NCBI GenBank assembly: GCA_038380435.1
Contig: JAWZYU010000735.1
Location: 1-64,000 of the forward strand
Length of the DNA: 64,000 bases
Source: Ryuthela nishihirai
Lineage: Eukaryota; Arthropoda; Arachnida; Araneae; Heptathelidae
Direction of reading: 5' to 3'
Positions 10,907 to 21,107 of the stretch are shown in pieces (position 1 is the first letter of the stretch; the number at the start of each line of letters is the position of its first letter). Below the pieces are notes generated by a model, which was given only the letters and a program-made list of their open reading frames with translations, did no database searches and had not been told where the DNA came from. The position numbers and the translations under genes are program-made.

Positions 10907-12200
10907 ATCTGTCACAAGTATTTATCTCAGAAACTGATTATTTGCTTTAGGCGGAACTTCTGGGTCTTGTCATTAAGTATATTTCTTTCAAAACATTTAA
11001 TACAATAAATATACAGGATGATTCAAAACTCTTGGGCCAAACTTCAAGGGGTGATAGAACACACCTAAACAAGCACTTTTCGTCATGCAATGCGTGGTCG
11101 GAACTCGAGCGGTGAAACGCTAGAGGGCGCTTTCCAGTGAACAGTTATAAGCGCTGGTGTTCGCACTCGTCATTTCTACCGTGGATTGCAGAATGGATGG
11201 ATTGTTTCACGAATAAGGAGAAGGCGGACATGCATTTCACGTGTGGAGCTGCGGACGGGAATGCTTTCCGCGGTAGAAATGACGAGTGCGAAAACCAGCG
11301 CTTATAAGTGTTCACTGGAAAGCGCCCTCTAGCGCTTCACCTCTTCAGTTCCGACCATGCATTATATAAGGAAAAGTGTTTGTTTAGGTGTGTTCTATCA
11401 CCCCTTAAAGTTTCGTCCAAGAGTATTGAATCACCCTGTATATATTTTCAGAAGTTTGAGTAATGATGATTTCAACACTAGACAATTATAATTATGGCAA
11501 ATTCCACTCCTCTTTAAATAACATAAATATGAAAAATATTCCCCCAAGCAACACAAAAGGAATGTTGTAAATCGAGACCCTAAGACTTTTAAAAACAATT
11601 TCACAAAATTAAATAATCACATCAGAAATAAATAACCAGAAAAAAAAAAAACAAGCGTAATAAAAAATAATAAAAATTACAAATTAATATCACATGAGAA
11701 TATAATAAATTATAAACAATATTTTTGTTACCGTTTGACTAGTTCTCCATGATTATTTAAATTTGGGAACTTTATGAAAAGTGGATCGGCGATTCACCCT
11801 TTACGTTTTTCGTGTTTTTAAGTTAGAGATTAGTCCATCTATGATACAGTTGGGTAGGCGTTGAGATTTATCTCCGCAAAACTCCCCGCCTTGCCCACGG
11901 TCGGGGAGGCTCAGTCAGTAGCGCGCTAGTCTCGTAATCTCTAGTTCCCAGGTTCGAGTCCCAGCTGGGTCAGTCGCCGTCCGTCGGATGGGACGTTAAG
12001 CCGTGGTTCCGTATGCGGGAGAGCCATACCCTGTGCACCTTAAAGAACACATTGAATGGCCTTGACGGGAGGCCACCATCCGTCTCCCAACAGCTGTTCC
12101 AGTGGGTCCCCTCCCCCAACCTCGTCTGAGCCTTCGGGGTCCTTGTGACCTGGCTACTTAGCCCATTGTGTGCAAAAAAGTGCCGCTCAGTGGTAAAACA
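10475..12200. repeat. Inverted repeat, left arm
   Basis: The arm is present in reverse complement at 12,805-14,487 with small indels (position pairs sum to about 24,963 around 10,913/14,050). It contains SINE-A modules, a foldback MITE and AT-rich sequence. The spacer of about 600 bp between arms contains SINE-A head fragments and AT-rich sequence. Confidence 0.9.
11012..11440. mobile_element. Foldback MITE derived from a DUF4817-type transposon, copy 1
   Basis: A 429-bp element flanked by TA (11,010-11,011 and 11,441-11,442). Its ends are TACAGG(A/G)TGATTCAA in inverted orientation, and the terminal inverted repeats run for roughly 175-190 bp each. The short loop contains an open stretch reading EKADMHFTCGAADGNAF. 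This matches the EYADMHFIYG-type start of DUF4817 domains found in arthropod transposon proteins. The element therefore looks like an internally deleted derivative of a TA-targeting DNA transposon that kept a scrap of its coding region. The superfamily is inferred from the TA target. Confidence 0.75.
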
Positions 12201-12204
12201 ATTC
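11855..12204 (+). mobile_element. SINE-A, rearranged copy
   Basis: Part of the body (TTGAGATTTATCTCCGCAAA, CCCACGGTC) precedes the tRNA-like head (GGGGAGGCTCAGTC, box B GGTTCGAGTCC). The rest of the body and the tail follow, to GTGCCGCTCAGTGGTAAAAC. The order is therefore permuted relative to other copies. The mirrored version at 12,805-13,105 shows the same permutation, so it arose before the inverted duplication. Confidence 0.75.
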
Positions 12205-12415
12205 AATGTTAAAGGACACGAGTTTTGCGGAGATAAATCTCGATGCTGAACCCAGCTGGGACTCGAACCTGGGAACTACAGATTACGAGCCTTGTGCGCT
12301 ACCGACTGAGCCACCCCTACCCCAGGTCACAAGGAACCCGAAGGTTGGGGGAAGGAACCCACTGGAACAGCTGTTAGGGGATAGATAGCCCCGACCGAGC
12401 CACTCCCCCCACCCG
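12205..12415 (-). mobile_element. SINE-A fragments in the inverted-repeat spacer
   Basis: A minus-strand SINE-A head (box B complement near 12,260, box A complement near 12,305) sits between short pieces of SINE-A 3' module. This is spacer material not shared with the arms. Confidence 0.6.
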
Positions 12416-12804
12416 CTCCCAAGGTGGAGGGATAAAATAAGGCCAATGTTTATGATTCATATCAATGAAAGTATTTGAAGGTAGGGTTTTTTTTAGTGAC
12501 ACAAAAAAAAATTAAGAACGGAAGATAAATCGCCGATTTACGTACTCAACAAGATTGCCTGCGCGTTATCCTCCTTTGAAGGGAATACGAACTCAGTGAT
12601 TGATTGCACCATTGATATGCTTTAAGTTTTTTCTCTACTTATTAGGGCACACATAGGAAAGAAGGTATTTTTTTTTTAATGTTTAACAGAGAGTTGCCGC
12701 GCCGAATACATCTGCAAGTAATATAAAAGGTAATTATTCTGTAGAGCTAATGGAAGCTGCCATATTGTTTTTCTGAAATACTACTTTGGGTTTCAAATTA
12801 TGAT
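12416..12804. other. AT-rich spacer inside the inverted repeat
   Basis: No gene or repeat family was recognised. It forms most of the loop between the 1.7 kb arms. Confidence 0.45.
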
Positions 12805-14487
12805 GGGTTGTTTCTCTGAGCGGCACCTTTTGCACACAATGGGCTAAGTAGCCAGGTCACAAGGACCCCGAAGGTTGGGAGATGGATGGTGGCCAATGTG
12901 TTCAATAAGTTTTTTTTTTCAATATATTTTTTTTTCAATGTGTTCTTTAAGGTGCACAGGGTATGGCTCTACCGCATACGGAACCACGGCTTAACGTCCC
13001 ATCCGACGGACGGCGACTGACCCAGCTGGGACTCGAACCTGAGAACTAGAGATTACGAGACTAGCGCGCTACTGACTGAGCCTCCCCGACCGTGGGCAAG
13101 GCGGGGCACGCCTACCCAACTGTATAATAGATGGACTAATCTCTAACTTTAAAACACGAAAAACGTAAAGAGTGAATCGCCGATCCACTTTTCATAAAGT
13201 TCCCAAATTTAAATAATCATGGAGAACTAGTCAACGGTAACAAAAATACTGTTTATAATTTATTATATTCTCATGTGATATTAATTTGTAATTTTGATTA
13301 TTTTTTATAACTCTTGTTTTTTTTTGGTTATTTATTTCTGATGTGATTATTTAATTTTGTGAAATTGTTTTTAAAAGTCTTAGGGTCTCGATTTACAACA
13401 TTCCTTTTGTGTTGCTTGGGGGAATATTTTTCATATTTATGTTATTTAAAGAGGAGTGGAATTTGCCATAATTATAATTGTCTAGTGTTGAAATCATCAT
13501 TACTCAAACTTCTGAAAATATATACAGGGTGATTCAATACTCTTGGACGAAACTTTAAGGGGTGATAGAACACACCTAAACAAACACTTTTCCTTATATA
13601 ATGCATGGTCGGAACTGAAGCGGTGAAGCGCTAGAGGGCGCTTTCCAGTGAACACTTATAAGCGCTGGTTTTCGCACTCGTCATTTCTACCGCGGAAAGC
13701 ATTCCCGTCCGCAGCTCCACACGTGAAATGCATGTCCGCCTTCTCCTTATTCGTGAAACAATCCATCCATTCTGCAATCCACGGTAGAAATGACGAGTGC
13801 GAACACCAGCGCTTATAACTGTTCACTGGAAAGCGCCCTCTAGCGTTTCACCGCTCGTGTTCCGACCATGCATTGCATGACGAAAAGTGCTTGTTTAGGT
13901 GTGTTCTATCACCCCTTAAAGTTTGGTCCAAGAGTTTTGAATCATCCTGTATATTTATTGTATTAAATGTTTTGAAAGAAATATACTTAATGACAAGACC
14001 CAGAAGTTCCGCCTAAAGCAAATAATCAGTTTCTGAGATAAATACTTGTGACAGATTAGCCGCCCTTCCCAAGGTCAGTAAGAGACACCGATGGGCTTGG
14101 AAAGTCCGCCGTCCGTCGGATGGGACGTTAAGCCGTTGCCCCGTGTGCGGGAGAGACATACCCAGTGCACGTTAAAGAACACGCTGGATGGTGGTGACGG
14201 GAGGCTACCATCTGTCTCCTAACAGCTCTTCCAGTGGGTCCCCTTCCCCAACCTTCTCTGAGCCTTCGGGGTCCATGTGACCTGGCCATTTAGCCCCTGG
14301 TGTGCAAAAAAGTGCTGCTCAGAGGTAAAACAACCCAATGTTAAAGAACACGCTGGATGATCTTGATTGGAGGCTATCATATGTCTCCCAACAGCTGTTA
14401 TAGTGGGTCCCCTCCCCCAACCTTTTCTGAGCCTTCGGGGTCCTTGTGACCTGGTCATTTAGTTCATGGTGCGCAAGAAAGTGCCGC
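12805..14487. repeat. Inverted repeat, right arm
   Basis: Reverse-complement counterpart of 10,475-12,200. At 14,487 the match stops in the middle of a SINE-A tail module and is replaced at once by sequence matching another SINE-A locus (the reverse complement of about 6,267-6,770). Confidence 0.9.
13523..13951. mobile_element. Foldback MITE derived from a DUF4817-type transposon, copy 2
   Basis: The mirror copy of 11,012-11,440 in the right arm of the inverted repeat. It has the same length (429 bp), the same TA flanks and the same DUF4817-like loop on the minus strand. It is a product of the surrounding duplication rather than an independent insertion. Confidence 0.75.
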
Positions 14488-14878
14488 TCATTTAGCCCAT
14501 GGTGTGCAAAAAAGTGTTGCTCAGAGGAAAAACATTTCAACCCATTAAAGAACACACTGAATGGCCATGACGGGAGGCTACCATCTGTCTCCCAACAGCT
14601 GTTCCAGTGGGTTTCCTCCCCCAACCTTCTGAGCCTTCGGGGTCCATGTGATCTGGCCATTTAGCCCATGGTGTGCAAAAAAGTGTTGCTCAGAGGAAAA
14701 ACAGTTCAACCCATTAAAGAACACACTGAATGGCCATGACGGGAGGCTACCATCTGTCTCCCAACAGCTGTTCTAGTGGGTTTCCTCCCCCAACCTCTGA
14801 GCCTTCGGAGTCCATGTGACCTGGCCATTTAGCCCATGGTGTGCAAAAAAGTGCTGAGAGGTAAGACAATCCAACTAG
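14056..14878 (+). mobile_element. SINE-A concatemer, chimeric
   Basis: A headless SINE-A body (from CCGCCCTTCCCAAGG) is followed by successive 3' modules starting near 14,172, 14,340, 14,545 and 14,713. At 14,487-14,495 one module breaks off at GTGCCGCTCA and restarts at TTTAGCCCATGG. This is a hybrid joint between two SINE-A loci. The part after the joint matches the reverse complement of the 6.4-6.8 kb concatemer. Confidence 0.8.
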
Positions 14879-15010
14879 TTTCTTCTTTTTAATTCACGGA
14901 ACACCTCACGAATATCTTAGTTAAATCGAAGTTCCGAGTCGTTCGCTCGTTAAAGCTAATTCGCTCATTGAAGCACACCCGAGGTTCATAACGATACCTC
15001 ATATCACGAG
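14495..15010. repeat. Inverted duplicate of 6,267-6,770
   Basis: The SINE-A modules and the adjacent unique sequence (from ATCCAACTAGTTTC to CATATCACGAG) are the reverse complement of 6,267-6,770. The left edge falls within a SINE-A module. The right edge lies at about 15,010, after which the sequences differ. Confidence 0.85.
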
Positions 15011-15074
15011 TGCTTTAGAGATCATGTGCTTTCTTTGTAATTAAGGAAATGTCCCCTGCACTACGGAGAGGACG

Positions 15075-15245
15075 GGAGCGCGATTATTGGGTGGATGACA
15101 ACTGGGAGGGCGACAATTGACTAGACGGCAATTTGGTGGATACTATAATTGTGACGATACGAAAATTGGATGAACGACAACTGAGATACAGACAATTGGG
15201 ACGGTATGACAATTGGAAATAAGTAAGGAAATGATGAGATGTAAT
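15075..15245. repeat. CAATTG-rich minisatellite
   Basis: An irregular tandem array with a unit of about 17-18 bp built on GACAATTGGGTGGATAC. Related arrays are found at 17,318-17,415 and 53,265-53,310 in this orientation and at 23,598-23,755, 43,115-43,260 and 57,670-57,740 in the reverse orientation. It usually lies beside the AATCCG monomer array. Confidence 0.75.
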
Positions 15246-15339
15246 TTGAATCACTACCACTTCTCCTAAAATGTCTGTGGAAACAAACAAATTCAACTAT
15301 CTCGGAAGTCTCTTGAACCACGCGTTAGTAAAATGAATT

Positions 15340-16690
15340 TGCTTCGATTTCTACTACATAGTAGACAACTTCTTCTATTTTCTTTAATCCGACTTTGATT
15401 ACAGTGAATTTTTTTTACCAATATATAATTCTGTATTACACGAACGCAATGCGGTTTTTGTATCTTTTCTCTGTAATCCATTTTTCAAAAAATGATTTTC
15501 GTCTTTCCCCTGTAATCCGACAACGCACTACCGCGGATATTTTATGAAGTCTGTTCTTTCTAAACGTTGTAAAAGGAAAATCAAAAAATGCACTGCTGCA
15601 AAACAATGTTTCATAGGCTAATCTGCTTTTCCACAATACGACCCTCTATAAAATGAAATTTTCTAAAGAAAAAAAAAAACAATTAGAAAACAATCAAATG
15701 CATTAGAGAAAATCAAAACAAACCGATATGGAGAATTATTGTAGCTAATCCGACTTTCGATACAACGGATTCTTAAATGTCTATTTTATTCTGTCCGTTC
15801 TAAGAAAAACAATCTTATATAAAAGGAATGACTACACGAAACGAACATTTATTACTCGCAATATATTCTCACTAATCCGACACTCAATTAAACGGATTTT
15901 TTAAAGATCCTTTAGTTCTAGTAGAAACAACCAGCAATTAAGCAGATGCATTTCAGGAAATCAAAACAACCGATATTGAGAATTATTTTCGCTAATCCGA
16001 CTTTAGATACAACGGATTCTTAAATTTCTATTTTATTCTGTCCATTCCAAGAAAATCAATCTTAGGTAAAAGGAATGATTAGAGGAAACGAAAATTTATG
16101 ACTCCCAATGTATTCTCACTGATCCGACACTCAATTAAACGGATATTTTAAAGATCCTTCACTTCTAATGGAAACAACCAGAATTTAACGAAATGCATTT
16201 CAGGAAATCAAAACAATCGATATTGAGAAATATTGTCGCTAATCCAACTTCCGATACAACGGATTCTGATATTTCTAATTTATTCTGTCGGTTATAAGAG
16301 AAACTCTGTCAAAAAAAGTGAATGACTACAGGAAACGAAAATGCGTAAGACTACCATTATTCTGAATAATCTGACAATCAATAGAATGAATATTTAAATG
16401 TTACTCTTCTTATAAAGGAAAAAATTGGAAATCAATCGAAAGTATTACAGGAAATCAAATCAAATGAGATTGAGAATTATTCTCGCTAATCGGGATTTCG
16501 GTACAACGGATTTTTACATTTCTGTTGCATTCTGTTCGTTCCAAGTAAAACAATCTGAAATAAAAATAACCTACTCTAGAAAACCAAACTCTGTAAGACA
16601 ATTAATATTCTGATTAAGCCAGCATTAAATAAAAGTATATTTTGAAGATTGTTTTCTTCTTATAGATACAGGCGGATATCGCAAAGCATA
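15340..16690 (+). repeat. AATCCG monomer array, block 1
   Basis: A diverged tandem array of about 120-bp monomers. Each starts near TTCTCGCTAATCCGAC, followed about 10 bases later by AACGGATT. Two alternating monomer types make a period of about 246 bp (AATCCGAC-type starts near 15,748, 15,995 and 16,241). One type reads CTTTCGATACAACGG and the other CACTCAATTAAACGG. The sequence is non-coding: stops are frequent in all frames. The AATCCG/CGGATT pair is a small inverted repeat and may recall Tigger/pogo-type ends, but that origin is only a guess. Confidence 0.8.
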
Positions 16691-17317
16691 TAAAACCAAA
16701 TGATAACATTCACCAATATCCTGTACACCAAAGCGAGCAATTCTTGTATATTTGTATGTATATTTGTATATAACTTTATCTTGAAAACGGGTCTAAGGAT
16801 ATTGATGAGATGCGGTGAATCTACCATTTTTGGGTGCGAGAAACGTTTTAACAAGGTCTCGACTTTGGGAAAAATCATTTAGGGGGTACTCCGGGGGTAT
16901 CCCGTTTTCCCGGGCCTGTGGATCTGTTTTTTTTTTGTATTTGAAGAATAAAATAATAATAATAAAAAGTGTGATGATGTTTCACCTGAGCCAATATGAA
17001 CCATACTTTCTAATTGCAATCGCATCGATGAAGACATCGATTCCGCTTCCTTCTATGTCTTAGACTGCTCTCTGTTGCCCTTTGATGTCTCATAGTATTC
17101 TGCATTGTTCGTTCTGCTCTGTCTCAAGTGGTCCTGTTTCAGTTGTCCTCTATATCCCTTGATAACACCGAACCATGACCATTAATCTACTAAACTCATC
17201 CAGCATAATCTTTGACATCATATAATCAAATATTATTATTCTACTAGTTCCTAAGTATTTGCCCTGAGTCAGTAAATTTGCGTTTCACCCTGCAGGGTGC
17301 CCTGTCGACGGGGACCA
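16691..17317. other. Unassigned insertion between array blocks
   Basis: This interrupts the monomer array. No gene, terminal repeat or known family was recognised. It contains a GC-richer patch (GGGGGTACTCCGGGGG) near 16,880 followed by a short A/T run. Confidence 0.4.
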
Positions 17318-17415
17318 CGACAATTAGGTGGAAGAGAAGTGGATGGACAATTGCGTGGACGACAATTGGGTGGATGCGACAACTGGGAGGATACGACACT
17401 TGGGTGAAGAAAAAG
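17318..17415. repeat. CAATTG-rich minisatellite
   Basis: About five irregular units of the GACAATTGGGTGGATGC type. This is the same family as at 15,075. Confidence 0.7.
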
Positions 17416-17514
17416 AAATGAGAAAAGATTTGATTACTAAATCATTTCTAAAATATATGCCTTACAGCAAAGAAATTCAATACTCCTCGAAGATATTTGT
17501 TTTCATATAAACAT

Positions 17515-18122
17515 AGTAGATATTTATATCTATTCTCTTTCATCCGATATTGAATACATCGAATTATTTTTTTAACAAATATTTTGCTTCTGACCGAAAT
17601 AATTCTAAATTAAGCGAGCATATTTCAGTATTAGGATGTAATATCTTTAATCCGTGTTTCAATAAAGGGTTTCCATCTAAACTGTTTAATCCGGCATTAT
17701 AGTACAGTAGATGATTTACCAAGTGTGTTTTTTCTAAGCGTAGGAAGCTAAAAACGAAACAAACGCAGTACTCTAAACTACATAGGATAATTTAATTTTC
17801 AGTAATACGGCCTCTAATAAAACGAAATATTTAAACGTCATTTTCCTCAGAAAGAAACACTCGGAAATCATTCCAATGCATTACAGGAAATGGGAACAAT
17901 CGCAAATGACAATTTTTCCAACTAAACCGACTTTCGATACAACAGATTTTATATTTCTATTCCATTCTTTTTGTTCTAAGCTAAGCAATTTCAAATAAAA
18001 GGAAGGACTACAGAAAATGAAAATGCAAGGGACTACCAGTATTGTGATTAATCCAACACCCACTAAAATGAATATTGTCGAGATGCTTTTCTTCTAAAAG
18101 AAACTCTCTATAATCAATCAAA
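17515..18122 (+). repeat. AATCCG monomer array, block 2
   Basis: Continuation of the diverged monomer array. It is cut at 18,122 by the Tc1 element and resumes immediately after it at 19,537. Confidence 0.75.
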
Positions 18123-18124
18123 TA

Positions 18125-19534
18125 CATTGTTGGCCATTAAAAGTGCAACACCAAGAAGAACTCATCAGATTGTTCAGAAATATGCAAGATGCATAGCCCA
18201 TGGGAGAACTTATAAATGATTCAAAGTGCAGCACATACGCACATCATGTGTGACAGTAACGCCCCCTGGAAGTGGTATAAGAGAAGATTACAAAGAGGCG
18301 GTGTAAAGCACTGGAATCGTATTTTCTCGCATTTCTTGTGCACTAAAGGATCAAGTACGCCCCGTCGAAGAACACGGCATCATACGACCAGGTTTCCGAC
18401 TTTGAACAAGGGAGAATTGTGGGATTACGGGAAGGTGGATTATCGGTGCTCGTGTGGATGGAATGTTTCCACAATAATGAGAATATGGCGTCAGTGGGTA
18501 GAGGAGGAACGAACTCACCGACGTGAGGAATCTCAACGGCCCTGTCACACAAACGAAAGACAGGACAGACATCTCGTGCGCATGGTTTTGAACGATGTAC
18601 AGCCACACCAAACACCTTCGCTCAAGAGTTACGGTGTATTGCAAATGTACTGTTCGACGTCGTCTGTCAGTGTCCACATGTACTGTTTGACGTCGTCTGC
18701 AATATCGGGGCATCTTTGCTAGGCAGCCATTGCTTCGGCTACCATTGACTCTATAACACAGGCGTATGCCCTGCAATGGTACCAAGAACAAAGCGCGTGG
18801 ATGTGTGAATGGCATCGCATTGTCTTTTCGGATGAATCCCGCTTCAGTATGCAGCACCATGATGGACAAATCAGTATCTGGTGGTACCGTGGCGACAGGT
18901 TCATTGGGACATGCATGATGCAGCGCCATACAGGTTCGGCTCCTGGTGTTATGGTATGGGGTGCCAATGGACTCTGGTCATGCATGTACCTCGTATGCAT
19001 TACCGGTACTTTGAACAGCCAGCATTGCATTACTGCGGTGTTGGAGCCTGTGGTCTTACCTTATCTTCAGAGGTTCTGTGGTGCAATTTACCACCAGGAC
19101 AGTGCCCGACCACAGGTGGCAATGCATCATCCAACAATTCCTGGATAGACACTATGTGACACTTCTGTCTTGGCCTGCACGTTCACCTGATCTGTCCCCA
19201 ATTGAACATGTCTGGTTCATGATCTCACGACGACTAGCACACCAGACACCAGCAGCTGCTACAACAGATGAACTTTGGCTACGCATCGAAACTGCATGGA
19301 CTGACATTCCCCAAACACACATCCCACGTCTCATCCTCTCAATGCCGGACCGTGTAGCAGCGGTTACTGCCTCTCATGGTGGCTACACAAGGTACTGATT
19401 TCTCTGTATTCCACAAATCTAATCGAGTTGCATTTGTAATCATTTGATCCTTGTAACATAAGCTATGTATTCACTAAATATGGTTTTGATATCTCTTGTC
19501 TTTTCTGGTGTTGCACTTTCAATGTCGAGCAGTG
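18125..19534 (+). mobile_element. Tc1-like DNA transposon, 1,410 bp
   Basis: The element is bounded by TA dinucleotides (18,123-18,124 and 19,535-19,536). The terminal inverted repeats are about 30 bp and share AAAGTGCAACACCA; the left starts CATTGTTGGCC and the right, reversed, starts CACTGCTCGAC. It contains one transposase gene with several frameshifts and sits inside the AATCCG array. The two ends have diverged by several bases, so it is not a recent insertion. Confidence 0.9.
18216..19398 (+). pseudogene. Tc1-like transposase, frameshifted
   Basis: A cut-and-paste transposase of the Tc1 family, about 330-350 codons when intact. In order the sequence shows SDFEQGRIVGLREGGLS (first helix-turn-helix, near 18,390), a frame change near 18,455, and NVSTIMRIWRQWVEEERTHRR in the 18,216 frame. 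After a degraded stretch with a small internal duplication (18,650-18,700) comes the catalytic core: FSDESRF (first Asp), HQDSARP (second Asp, usually QDNARPH) and, in another frame, SPDLSPIEHVW (the Glu of the D34E triad). It ends in GGYTRY with a stop at 19,398. At least three frameshifts make it non-functional. All three acidic residues are still visible. Confidence 0.88.
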
Positions 19535-19536
19535 TA

Positions 19537-21099
19537 TATTAGAAGAAATCAAAACAGCCGATATTAACATTATTGTCGCTAGCCCGACTTTCGATACAAC
19601 GGAATTTTATAATTCTATTTTATTCTGTCCATTCTAAGTAGTAATAAAATAAATACCCCCTCAAGCAGCTGCCTGCCACAGAGGTCTGACAGGAGCCTGT
19701 CAGTTTACATGCCATAGTAGGATCTGAAATGATGGCAGGACCTCAGCAGAAAAACGACACACACACATCCATGCCTTAACCCGGGGCTCGAACCCAGGTC
19801 CCTTGGATCAGTAGCCAAGCGCACTAACCACTCGGCCATGGGACGGCTTTCTAAGTAAAACAAACTTAAATAAAAGGAAAGACTGAAGAAAACGAAAATT
19901 CGTAAGACTACCATTATTCTCAATAATCTGACACTCAATAGAATGAATGTTTAAAAGATTACATGAAATTAAAGCAAATGAGACTAACAATTATTTTCGC
20001 TAATCCTATTTTCGGTGCAACGGATTTTTACATTTCTGTTCCATTATGTTCATTTCAAATAAAACGATCTGGAATAAAAATAACGTACCCTAGAAAACCA
20101 AACTTTGTAATATAATTAATATTCTGATTAAGCCAGCATTAAATAAAAGTACGTTTTGAAGGTTCTTTTCTTCTTATACATACAGGCGAAAATCGAAAAA
20201 AACATGAAAGCAAATTGTAACATCCACCAATATTTATATTTATTCTCGCTAATCAGGCTTTGCTCGAAACAGATTTTCAAGTATCAATTTCATTATGTTT
20301 CTTCTAAACGGAACAATCTTACGTCAAAGGAAAGGAGCTGCAGGAACATAATCAGAATACGAATTTTGTATTCTCACAAATTCTACATTGAATAAAATGA
20401 AAAATCCTTTCCTTTCTGAACTAACCAACCGAATATCAAAGGAATGCCTTTGGGAAACTAAACCAATCGACATTTATAAGTATTTTAGTCAATCTGTGAT
20501 TAATGACGCATTTCTATATATTTTGCATCATACGATTTTGATTAAAATATATTAATTGATTATTTCTAATCGAAGGAAACCAGGAAAGAAACTTTAAAGA
20601 ACAACATTTATTCTTATGCATCGTCGTGCCCGTTATTCGATCCCTCTAATTGAGATTCTTCGACTTCAAACCCAGAGAATCGAAAAAAAATAAATAAGAA
20701 TCCGTTTTAATGAAAATCGTATTAGCCAGAAAAATTCTAGATTTCCTATGTACATTCAATTCTTTCCAATTGTTTCTTTAAAAAAGTCCTTTTGAAAGTT
20801 TCCTTTTATTTAGGGCTGTATTAGTGAGAAAAGCAGATCATCCTATGAAGCTTTGTTTTTCAATAGGGCATTTCTTTCATTTTCCGTTTACTACCTTTAG
20901 AAGGAACAGACTTCGTATTAATATAAATTCGTATTAATTATAATTCTGCCATAGTGAGGTGTCGGATTAAAAAGGATACATGCAAATCCTATATGGAAAA
21001 ACGGATTAAGGAGGAATAGATACAAACACTGCAGTTCTTTCATGTAATTTAGAATTATTTCGGTCACAACGGTTAAGAGTGAGTGACATCCTCATTATA
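19537..21099 (+). repeat. AATCCG monomer array, block 3
   Basis: The array continues after the Tc1 insertion. The order of diverged monomers from about 19,900 (the CGTACCCTAGAAAACC, then AGCCAGCATTAAAT, then AATCAGGCTTTGCTCG monomers) is the same as at about 16,550, 40,720 and 46,850. Monomers therefore keep their identity and order within a longer higher-order unit. Confidence 0.8.
19645..19851 (-). mobile_element. SINE-B in the monomer array
   Basis: A minus-strand SINE-B with box A TGGCCGAGTGG and box B near 19,790. It is flanked by ttctaagta on both sides (just before 19,645 and just after the head at about 19,851), which fits a target-site duplication and matches the uninterrupted array monomer at that point. 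Confidence 0.85.
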
Positions 21100-21107
21100 T
21101 TCTAAAT

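Noticed and set aside
15340..16690. CRISPR-like array
   Set aside because: The repeat unit is about 120 bp with graded divergence and no short exact repeats with unique spacers. The context is eukaryotic.
18351..18929. 192-codon minus-strand frame
   Set aside because: It is the shadow of the Tc1 transposase on the opposite strand.
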